Below are positions 21,548 to 32,300 of a stretch of DNA of 64,000 nucleotides, one piece after another. Where the stretch lies: the NCBI GenBank assembly GCA_013115125.1, contig JABANN010000076.1:16307-80306 (forward strand), written 5' to 3'. How positions within the stretch are numbered: the first letter of the stretch is position 1; every line of letters starts with the position of its first letter. The position numbers and the translations under genes are program-made. The stretch comes from Perkinsus olseni (taxonomy: Eukaryota; Perkinsozoa; Perkinsida). A model generated the notes under the pieces. That model was not told the DNA's origin and did no database searches. It saw only the letters and a list, made by a program, of their open reading frames with translations.

Positions 21548-23356
21548 TTATCGCTTGCAGGCCGGAGGAGCGACCGCAGGGTTGTCCGCCAGGAGCTCAG
21601 CAGGGACGTCGGCCACACTCGTGAACATGGTGAAACTTCGAGCAACCTTCTCTCTTGAAAGTTCAAGGAGCCGCTTCACTTCGTACTGGCCTGATTTCCG
21701 GTAGTTCTCAAAAGCAGTGGCGTATTGCGCCATATCACCGCAACCCGAAAAAACGACAAGTAGATCGCCCTTGGCCATGTTCCGTAGGAGTTTCCGAATA
21801 GAAAGATCAATCTTCATCATGACCATCCTCTCGTGCTGCTTGCTAGAAGCCCTACTGGACTTGGCCAGGCCAGGACCAGACTGCTGCAACTCGCACCACC
21901 GTTGAAAACCTCGTAGAACGTGAAGCTGAACTCTAGGCTCGGATGGCTTGGCCTCCTCATCGGGCATGAGGACATCAGTCATGGCCCGTTCCCCGTAGCG
22001 CTGCACCATGGTTGCTCGGTCGAGATCTTCACCGTGTATGCGGATGCCACCAACAAGCGAGGCCAAAGGGAGGCAGTACTTATCCTCGTCATCAGGATGC
22101 CAGTACGGGCCCTTGGCAAACTTCAGAATAGAAAGCCTCATCGCCTGTAAAGCGTCCTCAGTAGAATCATGCATACCCGTGGACTCGCGAGACATCTTAG
22201 ATTTGAGAACCTTCCGAACCAGATAGCTGAGAGCCGACTTCCTCGGCGGTCCAGCGGGGTGAGGATACAGATCGGAGGTATCAATAATGCGCCTGTGGAC
22301 CATCTTCAAAGTCTTGAGATCATTCTCCAGACCATGGCCAACCAGGATGGTCTCCGAGTCCATCAACTCCATAAGAGCTAATTGAGCGTCCTTGAGCGTG
22401 GCTGTGACACCCATGAGAGATTCCCGCGTTATCCCGGAGAACTCCGTCTTGTAGTCCAGCACAGGCTTGGCAGGCTTCACGTACATGTCCAGCAGCGTCT
22501 TCGCACCCGAGTCGACGACGCTGAGGCGAGCTAGCTCCAGCCCATCCGCCGTGTCAACCATCTCACAGTCGATAGCCAGTAGATTCTTATAGTCCTTGTC
22601 GTTGAATACAAAGGCAGGCACCCCTTCACCCGCACTGGCCGGGATAGGTGGTCTCTTGTGCTCACCCAGAGGCGTGCGACACTCTACGCATCCTTCTGGA
22701 GGAACACCGCTGACGCTGTGTATAGGGAAGTCACTGGCGATCATATTGGTAGTGGTCATGAGGTAATCCGCAATGGGTATCAGTACTGGCTTCTCGTTCG
22801 AGTTGGCGGTTTTGGGGCGGAGGTCCTGCGGTATCTTGCTCTTAGCCACCATCAGTTGTAGGAACTGCGTCAGAACTGGACAGACCCGTTCTAGATGTGG
22901 TGGAGGCTTCCCACTGGGGGGTCGCCAAGACCCAGCCCGCATACACTTCCGAATGGCATAGGACAGGAACGGGTAATCACTGCTGCCCCCTGCAGTCTTG
23001 CCCGCGGCTTCGAGTAAGGAAGCTATGTCAAAGTAGGGCGTCATAACAACTGTGATGTTCTTCACAGTGTGCATGTTCTCCAAAACGCACCACCTCGGCA
23101 TGACACCGGCCTCCGAGCCGGTGGCCCACAAAAGGAAGTTCTGCACATCATGCACGGAGATAGCCTTCTGATTCTGATGCTGCAGCTTCACATGGGGCGC
23201 CAAACTGGTGACCCGACGGAGTTTCCGGGCCTTCTGGGCGTTCTGCCTGGGAGTAACCCGCTCGGACGCAGTGGTATTGGACCCCTCCGAAGAAGAAGTC
23301 GGGGCCCTGACGCTGTTGATGCCGCTGATGTCTGATGACGGACGTTTGACAGACAT
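21548..23356 (-). CDS. REX1/REXO-type DEDDh RNA exonuclease
   Basis: An intronless 602-codon gene. After a basic, disordered N-terminus of about 100 residues, the C-terminal half holds a DEDDh 3'-5' exonuclease domain. Exo I is LLAIDCEMVDT (Asp and Glu), Exo II is ILVGHGLENDLKTLKM (Asp) and Exo III is HDSTEDALQAMRLSILK (His and Asp). The pairing IDCEM...VGHGLENDL is diagnostic of the REX1/REXO1/ISG20-like group, which trims 5S rRNA, tRNA and other RNA 3' ends, usually in the nucleus or nucleolus. A conserved-looking middle region has CVECRTPLGEHKRPPIPAS. The tail ends DVPAELLADNPAVAPPACKR. The absence of introns contrasts with most neighbours. Confidence 0.9.
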   Translation of the reverse strand: MSVKRPSSDISGINSVRAPTSSSEGSNTTASERVTPRQNAQKARKLRRVTSLAPHVKLQHQNQKAISVHDVQNFLLWATGSEAGVMPRWCVLENMHTVKNITVVMTPYFDIASLLEAAGKTAGGSSDYPFLSYAIRKCMRAGSWRPPSGKPPPHLERVCPVLTQFLQLMVAKSKIPQDLRPKTANSNEKPVLIPIADYLMTTTNMIASDFPIHSVSGVPPEGCVECRTPLGEHKRPPIPASAGEGVPAFVFNDKDYKNLLAIDCEMVDTADGLELARLSVVDSGAKTLLDMYVKPAKPVLDYKTEFSGITRESLMGVTATLKDAQLALMELMDSETILVGHGLENDLKTLKMVHRRIIDTSDLYPHPAGPPRKSALSYLVRKVLKSKMSRESTGMHDSTEDALQAMRLSILKFAKGPYWHPDDEDKYCLPLASLVGGIRIHGEDLDRATMVQRYGERAMTDVLMPDEEAKPSEPRVQLHVLRGFQRWCELQQSGPGLAKSSRASSKQHERMVMMKIDLSIRKLLRNMAKGDLLVVFSGCGDMAQYATAFENYRKSGQYEVKRLLELSREKVARSFTMFTSVADVPAELLADNPAVAPPACKR

Positions 23357-25389
23357 TCGAGAACGAGAAGGACGGAGACACTGACCTCACCGACTTCGGA
23401 ACACAACAATGACGGATGGTAAAAACGACGGTAGGCATGCAGATACCTGACAGCAAGAGAATGACCCGACCCAGAGAGCGCAGGCAGTTGCGTTAGTGAT
23501 AGTAGTAGAGGTGTTAGTTGAGCTGAACTGTTGCCCAAATATTTAGTTCACAGAATCCTAAGGCCTGGGGAAAGACGCGGCGCAGCCACTAACAAGTGTG
23601 TACTGTCGGGGGGTGAGTAGTCGGGTGACGCATCCCAATCCCTAGACATTTCCGAAGCACGTGGTGATGTATGAAAGCTACTTGTCGGGGAAGGTTGTGA
23701 CGAATGGCTCCATCAAAGCGGAGGTTGCCGGTCCCTATATAATAAGAGCAACCTTCAGTCATGTTCTATTTGCCCCTTCTCGAACTCCATCGTTACGTTC
23801 AGATTTGTCGCTTTCTCTCAAGACTACTCCTCCATAGTCCCCTACTACACGTCCCATGGCACATACTTAGTGACCCATAACCAGTACGCTGTTCACACAA
23901 AAACGCTGGTAAAATCCCGTGAGTGTTGCGAACATCCCCATGGCCCACGCGGTATGGGGCAAGGAGCCTGAGGAGGAGAGACCGCAGGCGAGGCTGAATC
24001 CTTTGTGAGCGCTACCTAATCTAAAAGCTGCCTACCTAAGCGCTACCGCCGCTCGATCCTATCTAGACTACGAATGGATAACAAAGTGAGCTCGGCCGGG
24101 TCATCTCGTCCTCATTTGCAGCAGTGAAATCCAACGCTCGCGCCCCTCTCTACCATGAGGCTTCGGCCTATAATACACCACCACTAGTACCGCGTCTTCC
24201 TTGGTTGAAACGAAGCTGCTCGTCAATCTTCGTACAGGGTTGACGATATTCTCGCATCACCGCAGCCAGAGGAAATAGATCACTACTCCATCAACGCTGA
24301 ATGGGGTGGGGGATGGCCATGGTAAGGTTATATCTACAGGATGACGAGGCACGATTCATGGCATATGGTGGCAGGGCAAGGGCTCCTCGGCATTTCCGAA
24401 TAAAGCATGCTAGGCAAAAATATGATCACTATCGCAGACTCCAAGCCACGAGGCTCCGAAACTTTCGAGACAGAACGAGTTTCAGCCGCGAAACGAGGTG
24501 GCACTGACATTCAAACCAAGACAGCGGTCACCAACATGTCAAAGAAGCGCCGAAAAAGATGTCGACAGCCTCACAGCATCATGCGTATCTGAGACTCTCG
24601 GGTAGGCCGTGGAGGCCTGATAGCTGCTTGAGAAACACTTAAAGGTGATTTTTGGATTTATCTGGCGAGGCCGCCGAGCTCGTCTTCAGTTCCTCAAATT
24701 GCGTCCCGAATGGCAGTCACTCCGCTGCTTACTGTGAAGCGACCACAGTATAGTCACGCAGTTCTTCCACAGGGAGCTCATCGAGGCCCGACTCTCTCAA
24801 GAATCCAAACCAGTACCAGAGGCCTATCAGTCGTCCGAAGAATGACAACCGTACCGTCAAGCCAGTACGCACTTGAAACGAAAAAGCGCACGCCCGAAAA
24901 TAGGCCACGTGTAGCTGATCCCTGGTTGGCTAATCGGTCCCTGGTAGGCGTACCGCGGCGGTTCTACCGGCAACTCCGGAGTGTAGATGGGCTCAAATCT
25001 CATTTCCACGCATCATTCTGCCAAGTAATACTGATCGGTGATGGTAGACGCACTGTAGAGCTAAAACGACTACCGGAAAATCCCCGGCTTTCATCCGCGA
25101 CCTCGCGCAACATAGGGAAAAGAACTCGTGTCGCGAATCGATCAGCCTTTAGCGCTCTATGGGCGTCATAGACCCGACTCTGCTTTTCTATTGAGAAGGT
25201 GCAGATTCCGCGTACCAAATACTGTTTTCCGGTGAAAAAACTAGAGTAACTCGACACTATTGGTTGAAACGATGATCTTCTCGAACATCTCGCCAAAAAA
25301 TGAAAAGAATCGTGAAAAAAGGTACTCTATTATAGACTCTGTACTGAAGAGAATCCAAACCGTTATCGAGGGGATAATGATGCTGAAAA
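23357..25389. other. 2-kb gene-poor stretch
   Basis: Probable upstream region of the exonuclease (-) and downstream region of aldehyde dehydrogenase (-). A TATATAATAA sequence sits at about 23736, roughly 380 bp upstream of the exonuclease start. The longest frame, 24710-25171 (+), has no domain and ordinary intergenic composition. No repeat structure was recognised by eye. Confidence 0.4.
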
Positions 25390-27492
25390 TTAAATAACCT
25401 TCTCGTCAACAGGCCACATGATGGTCTTAGTCTCGAGGTAGTTATCAAGGGCCTCCGCTCCCTGAGACGAGACAAGGTACTCGCCAGTAAAGCGAGATGG
25501 GTCACGGCTAGGCTGCTTACCTTCTCTCGTCCCCACCCAGACAGCTTGTAACCACCGAAGGGCGCCGCTGCGTCGAAGTTGTCGTAGCAATTGATCCATA
25601 CGGAACCTGGCATAACCATGTCCAATACTCCTCGGTGAGCCGACCAGAGCTGTTCAACTCACCAGCCTTGAGCTCCTTAGCTACTTTGGTAGCCTTGCCG
25701 ATGTTTCGTGTGCATACACCAGCCGCTAGACCGAATGCAGTATCATTCGCCCTCCTGACGGCCTCCTCTAGAGTCTGAACGAATCGAAACGACATTTCCG
25801 CTGAGTGAAACGAGAAGTGTTGAAGCAATCCCTGACACCGTTTATTGCATGCTCCGAGGAATCTTACGTCGAACGGAGCGATCTGCATGACAGGTCCGAA
25901 GATCTCTTCTCTCGAGATCTTCATATCATCCTTCACGTTACCGAACACCGTTGGCTCCACGAAGTACCTGTCGATGGTCGGGTGATTGACGACCACGATC
26001 GGTGACGTAGTAGCATAATGCTGCTACTTCTCGTGAGCCCCAGAATTGCAAGAGAATTACACTGTCCGGGTTATACCGCACCTTCCCTAGAACCTACCCC
26101 TTATTTCCCAGACGCTTTCCACCGCATAGGAGATCAGCCCCTTCATCAATTCCAGACTTGATGTAGGACATCACGCGCTCGAACTGGATCTTGTCGACCT
26201 GGCAAAGATACTACAGGATAGCGTTCATCGGTTTTTTATAACTACCTGAGGTCCCTGCTCGCAGTTGATGTCACGAGGGTCACCGACTCGCTTCTTCTTC
26301 GCACGCTCAACAGCCTTTCTCACAAACTCATCGTAGACGCCGCGCTGTACGTAAATGCCTGAAAGCTACAATCACAACAACCTAAAGACCGCCCGCCCAG
26401 TGAACCAGCCGAGGCGACGGGAGTCGGAGTGAACGCCCCCCCTTACGGCTGGCAGCACAACAACATTGGCCGTGGTTAAGGAATAGGCCAATATCGGAAA
26501 CGGCCAAGGCTTGATCAAGATCAGCGTCATCGCAGACGATAAGAGGGGACTTGCCTCCCAGTTCGAGAGTGACCTAAGAGACTTTTTCTCACAGTAACGG
26601 CGGTAATGAAGACACATACCTTCTTAAGATTGGACTCGGCGCTGGCCTTGACAATCTTGGGGCCGGTCACGCTGCTGCCGGTGAAGGCAACCTTGTCAAC
26701 GTCCATGTGGCGAGCAAGGATCTCACCTATCATTAAAAGCTCTGCTGAAACAGACGAGCAGCTGCTCCGTAGGGCTTACCAACTTCAGGGCCACCGTTAA
26801 CGATGTTCACGACTCCGGGAGGGAATCCGGCTTCCTTGATGAGTTGGCCGAAGAGAAGTCCAGTGAGGGGAGTCTTCTCCGATAATTTCATCACCATTGT
26901 GCCTGCATCGACGACACTACTCGACACGCAGCAGACAGGTTGATGTCCTACAACCAGCAGCGAGAGCCGGAGCCAGCTTCCATGCTTGCATCAGCAGGGG
27001 GAAGTTCCAGGGAATGATCTGTGCAACTACTCCGATGGGCTCCTTAACGGTGAGGCACATGTTATGACCATCCACCGGTACCACATTTCCCAGAACTTTA
27101 TCAGCCCAGCCAGCGAAGTACTTGTACGTCCTCTTGCAGAGGTTGATGTCAGCAGCCTTGGCCACCGCAATTGGCTTGCCGTTATCCAAGCTCTCGAGCT
27201 CAGCAAGACGGTCCTCGTGGAGTTCGATGAGATCACCAAGCCTGTAGAGGCAGTCTCTGCGGAAGGACCCATCAGAATCCTTCCAAGTCTCGAACGCCTT
27301 CCTCGCCGCTTTCACCGCGATGTCGATATCCTGGGCACCGGCAACCTCCACCTTCTCGATAGGCTCGCCATCCACTGGGTTAATGGATGTTAGCGTTTTA
27401 CCAGACTTGGCCGAAACAAACTCATTGTTGATGAAGAGCTTAGTCTGAATCGGGAGGCTCTTGGAAGCAGGACCGTTGGCGGTTAGGGACAT
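25390..27492 (-). CDS. NAD(P)-dependent aldehyde dehydrogenase
   Basis: Oxidises aldehydes to carboxylic acids. Start [20 protein letters not shown] at 27492. Motifs in order are VIPWNFP-type [40 protein letters not shown] (cofactor pocket), [35 protein letters not shown] (catalytic Glu), [11 protein letters not shown] (catalytic Cys, spliced to [18 protein letters not shown]), [62 protein letters not shown] and a last exon ending [18 protein letters not shown]. These cover the full family of about 500 residues in at least seven exons. The in-frame extension upstream of the start lacks a convincing mitochondrial presequence, so a cytosolic form is the simplest reading. The asparagine that usually precedes GQ is His here (NHGQCC versus NQGQCC). 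Confidence 0.92.
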
Positions 27493-29354
27493 GATGGGGT
27501 TCAATACGCTGATAAAAGAAAAGTAGCAAATCACCGAACAGCACGCATGCACTCGAAGGCCCCACACAAATTGAAGAGCATACGTGCGCCCACTGTCTCT
27601 ATCGACCTTCCTAATCAAATATCCCAAGTTCCTTCCATAAAGCATCTTCCAATGCCACACCAGTACGCCCTATCCCAGGAACTCGCCAATCATAACCTAC
27701 GCCACTGAACTACGTCAATTGACGATAGCGCGCGCGCTGGAGTACCATGATAAGGCGAGGGAGGAGGCACGGCAGGAGTAGATAGACAGTGCTTCAAATC
27801 TTGGCTGTGTCCGCGTCACGCCTGAACTAACTCCATGTCACGGGGTTGTAGACAGGCAGGCCGTTATGGAGGCGTAAAATGAGGTGACGCATGTGCCTAC
27901 AATGGCTCCATGTCTTCCGCCTGCCAGTAAAGTGGGAATACTGGGCACTCTAGTGCCAACCACCTTCATTGCTACTGCTCTTGCTCTCTGCGTGCCTTTG
28001 CCTGGGTTTGTCCGCTCGAGCCAGCAAACACATGCATTCCTCGTCAGGCTACTGTATCGAATATACGTTTACCCTACATCCATAACGAGATCAGCTTTTT
28101 ACCCTTCTTTGTGCCCCGTCTCAAACTACCACACTGTACTGAGTTATAGTGCAGTTGCGGTAACAGGCTGTTTACTAGAAGGTACATACTGTAGTACCCC
28201 TTCTCTGGTACAGTGGGCGAGGGGTCTATATTCTGTCCATTGGAGGACGACTAGCTGAAGCGTAGTTCTCGACACTCCTCCTGACTCCGAGGCAAGAGTC
28301 CGTTCAACCACTTTAACGAGTGGCTACATCGAGGCGACTGTGCACTATAGTGACAACTACCTTCATTGCTGCTACGTACCCACCTTGCTCTTTGTGCGCC
28401 TTTGCTCGTGGTACGTACGTTCGTCCCAGTGAACACGTGCGTTCCTCGTCATGCTATGGAACATGCGTTCACCATAAATCCAACAACTAGATCAGTTTTC
28501 CGAACTCCTCTCGAGTCCGGTTTTACCTCTCTTTGAGCCCCGTCTCAAATAGCCACACTGTACTGAGTTATAGTGCAACTGTCAGCGTTGAGCAGTAATC
28601 AACACTTCGAATAATCGTTCGCGGGCACCCGTTTTGCGGCATGGAAGGGCTCAGATTCAGCCAAATGCGCCAATCTCGGAAATGTGACCCTGGCGATAGG
28701 CGATTGAGGGTGACGAGGCATACCTTGAACCAGCCGCCGCGAACGACCGAATGGTGCAAAGCCGGCCGCCGGCCGATGGAAAACTGCATGCGTGAAGTCA
28801 TTGAGGAGTCGGAGACGCGAATGAACCGCAGTAGAACGCCAAAGCCATCCAATTGGCATGTTCACTTTGTAGCTCATTTCGTGGTGAGGAGATAACGGGC
28901 AAAGTGGTACGATACCGCCCGAAGTTCGAACCGAATCCGTCGCGCGCGGAGTTTCCCCCACGAGATGAAGAAAAGGGGCACGAACCTCATACCAACACCT
29001 TCATGTAGCCTTTGAAATCAGTCTCACTAACCGAATCTAATTCCACCATGGTGCGCCCAATCGCGGCTCTAGCGCTGCCTTAAATTCATCGGTATTCTAT
29101 TCGACCTGAGTTGCAGTGCAGCCCCTCGCCCCAGCCCGCAGCCAGCAGCGAAGGCAGCTCCACCAAGCCTTCAATTACCCATTAACAAACTGCCCCGCAG
29201 CACCTCGAGGAAACTATCTACTTTTCTACACAATAATTCGATAAGAAATAAAACTATCCCAAATGCCGTGTACTATACATTAGTAGTGCACCTCAGACCT
29301 AAGGTACTGTATAAATGAACATCGCGATAAGTAGTAATAACGAAGAGAAACTCC
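27493..29354. other. Intergenic with a degenerate tandem duplication
   Basis: Nothing coding could be supported. The frames near 28600-28960 on both strands lack motifs. The stretch contains the duplicated segment listed separately (27949-28586). From about 29160 to 29350 it is A/T-rich and probably the XRN1 3' UTR. Confidence 0.4.
27949..28586 (+). repeat. Diverged direct duplication, two copies of about 210-245 bp
   Basis: Copy 1 (about 27949-28158) and copy 2 (about 28340-28586) share ordered blocks: CCTTCATTGCT, TTGCTCT, ATTCCTCGTCA / GTTCCTCGTCA, AACGAGATCAG / AACTAGATCAG, GCCCCGTCTCAAA and CACACTGTACTGAGTTATAG. Small insertions separate the blocks. The copies are diverged and carry no open frame. 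This could be two members of a short interspersed repeat or a local duplication. Confidence 0.65.
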
Positions 29355-32300
29355 TCACACTTCATTCGGCAAACCAGCAGGCTGGGTCTTCTCAGCGGGC
29401 AGGGAAGGGATCCCTAACATTCGCTGGAGCTCTCGGGACAGTACCGTCGATCCGGGATGTCTGGACGCGTACGTCACGCTAGGTGCTGAGGAGTGGCAAG
29501 AAGTACTGTCGAATTGCTGGGGTGCACTACTTACCTTTCTTAGCTTTCCGGGCACCTTTTCCCTTACCACTATTCCCAGTCCCGTCCTGCCGTCGAGGGT
29601 CGTTAACGCCGTTGGTTTTCGGCAAGGAAGTGTACGTCTTTGCGCCCTTCTGCGTTGTGGCAGATGATGAGGCTTCTACTGGGAGCACAAGAATGTCAGA
29701 GGAAGCCACCACAAGGCCACGCATACTGCTGCACCTGCGCCCGAAAATACAGGGGCACGCAAAGAGACGCCCCTACCTTCCAAAGGCCGTATCACAGCCG
29801 AATGTCGGGCGGTCGAAAAGTAGTTCAACCTTCATATCCTGACCCGGGCGACCATAGACAGCCGTTACTATGCATCTAGCCCCAACCGGCGCAGGCCCCT
29901 CAGCATCGACATAAACAGCTGACGAAGCACCAGGAATATCGCTCGCCTCGCGTGAGGATTCTCACCTCTACTGCCCACCTTTGGGGGCTCCTTGCAGGAC
30001 TTGCTCACGAACTTCGCGTTCTTCACCCCCAGCAACTGCTCTGGGCTCACGGTGATACTAGGGGGCTTCGGGTCGTGCTTCAGTTGGTAGTCCAGGAAGC
30101 CCTCCAAGAATTGAACTCCCATTCGCGGTAAAGCAGTGTAGGAAGGTGACACCAAAGGCAACCGGCGGAACTCCTGTAACAAGCAGCACTACCTACGCAT
30201 GCGCCACCTTCCCCCTACTACCTGCTCCCCCAACCATTTCTTCAACTTAGCAAGCTCGTATTCATAATCCTCAGTGCCCGTGTCCAACAACCGCTTCGCC
30301 GACAAACTCAAGTTGGTGTCGACGTGGTCCAGATCGCAGAGGCCATCAAAGACGCTCGGGAAGGCTCTCATGTAGTCCTGAAAGACGACTCAATCGTTGA
30401 GCGCGCGATGAGGTGGTGACGTACCTTCACTGCCTGGACGGCATAGTTGCTGAAGGACCAACGATCTTCTCGAGTCTCAGGGTTGTGGGAGTGGCGAGTG
30501 TAGTTGGGTATGACCAGCATCTTCCAAGCCGACTTGCCCAGGGAGACCTCCGAGCGTGTCCAATGGAAGAGCTCCATCCCAACCTGAAGGGAGAACATCA
30601 TCATTCGCACGTCATCCCCGCACAAGAACTGCCTCCAAGACTCACCGCACAACCGATAGGTGCCGAATGAATACCATAATTCTCTCATTTCTTTCGAGGG
30701 AATAATCCACCCCGGCTAGCATGGTCGCTACGGAGTATCTCACATGTTGCCCGTAGAAAAACAACACAGTCGCAACACACGCCCCGACTCGAAGACCCAT
30801 CTTTGCCGAGAGCTTCAACCGACTATGCGCCAGCTCAAACCAATTCAATTTTCAGACTGTCTTGCATTGGTGAATTATCAGTACAGTTATTCCAGTTGGC
30901 CCTCACCGTTGTCGATTGCGAGGCGGGACACTGCGACCGGCTAAAAGAGCCCAAGATCAACGCATGCTACCTGCACCCGTTCCCTGCCAAGTTTGGCGGT
31001 GATGCTGCCGGCAATCATCCACCATAGCTCCACGGTAAGGCCAGCCCTGCTAGCCGCTACCTCGGTGCTATACCACCTCAGGCCGCTCCTATCCCGCAGC
31101 ATCCTCTCTGCAGACGACTTCGCCGCTGCAGCGTCCCATCCAAGGGGCTGCTCCGTGTCCACGGCGACCTCCCCCGGGCGAATGCTCCTTATCGTACCCA
31201 CACATCCCGCATAGACGCTCCTCAAGTCACTGACGATGACGCGCTTGCCCACCACCAGTTGCGGCCCTGTCTTAGCCTCCTCAACCCGAACGGGATGCGG
31301 CTCCAAAACTCTACACAGGGCTGCCAACCTCAACTCGGTCCTCGCGGAGAACTCATAAACTCTCTTCCCAGACCGCTCGATGCGTTGTCCGACGACCCTC
31401 CGGACCTCCAGAATCGGCTGCTCAGCTTCCATGTCCTCTGGTGTTAGCTCATCATCTTTGGATTTGAACTCAAAGCACAGGCCGTGGCGGTCGTGGTAGT
31501 CCAGTTCATCTTCAACATCAGTACGAAAGGTCGATGATGATACCGCCTTTTCGCCATCTCTCGTAACCCTCATCACTTTACCATCCGCCGTCATGTACCG
31601 TATAGCCACAACACGGCCTCTGTGGACGCAAGGGTAGTCGATCTAGAAAGAAAACGAGATCTCCTCTCACCGTACCAACAATGGTGGAGTCGGCGAACCC
31701 GGCACACACCTGAACGGCATATGCCTTCAGCATCTCCTTGCAGGAGCCCATCAGTTCATCGAAAGACTCTTCCATGGTGAGGAACATGGACTGCCTCTGA
31801 CTAGCGAAATTGAACACTTTCACTCCCACCGCATAGCATGGCACCACAGTCTTCGTCTGGAGCGAGGGCCAACAGTCCCTGACAAGCTTCCCCTTCACGA
31901 CGACCGAGGAGCGCGAATCGGCACCTACTCATATTTCCGCAGATCACAATTCGGCAGCACCCAGTGGGGGAAGTAGTCCATGCCAACCGGCAGAGGCGGG
32001 TGAGAGAAGGGTTCGATATCAACCGTAACATGACCCAAGTCAGGCAGGAATCGCGGTACCGTCGACTTCAGAGCCACAGGCTTGGCCGAAGGGTCATATC
32101 GGTACACATGAGCGCCACCTGAGAGATACGCCAGTGGCGCAGGCAGCCATCAAGCATCGAGCCAGCAGTAAGCTCCAGAATCTTGTTCACGACGAGTTAG
32201 ATAATTCTAGCTTCCGTTACTTGTCCTATGGTTATGCTGGCTACTTGAGTCACTGAGCTAGGTCTCAGAATGGTGCACTCGAGCTCATGTAAGATCTCTC

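Noticed and set aside
23560-25170. Several 60-150-codon frames as genes
   Set aside because: No domain, no splice-linked partner, overlapping frames on both strands and intergenic-like composition.
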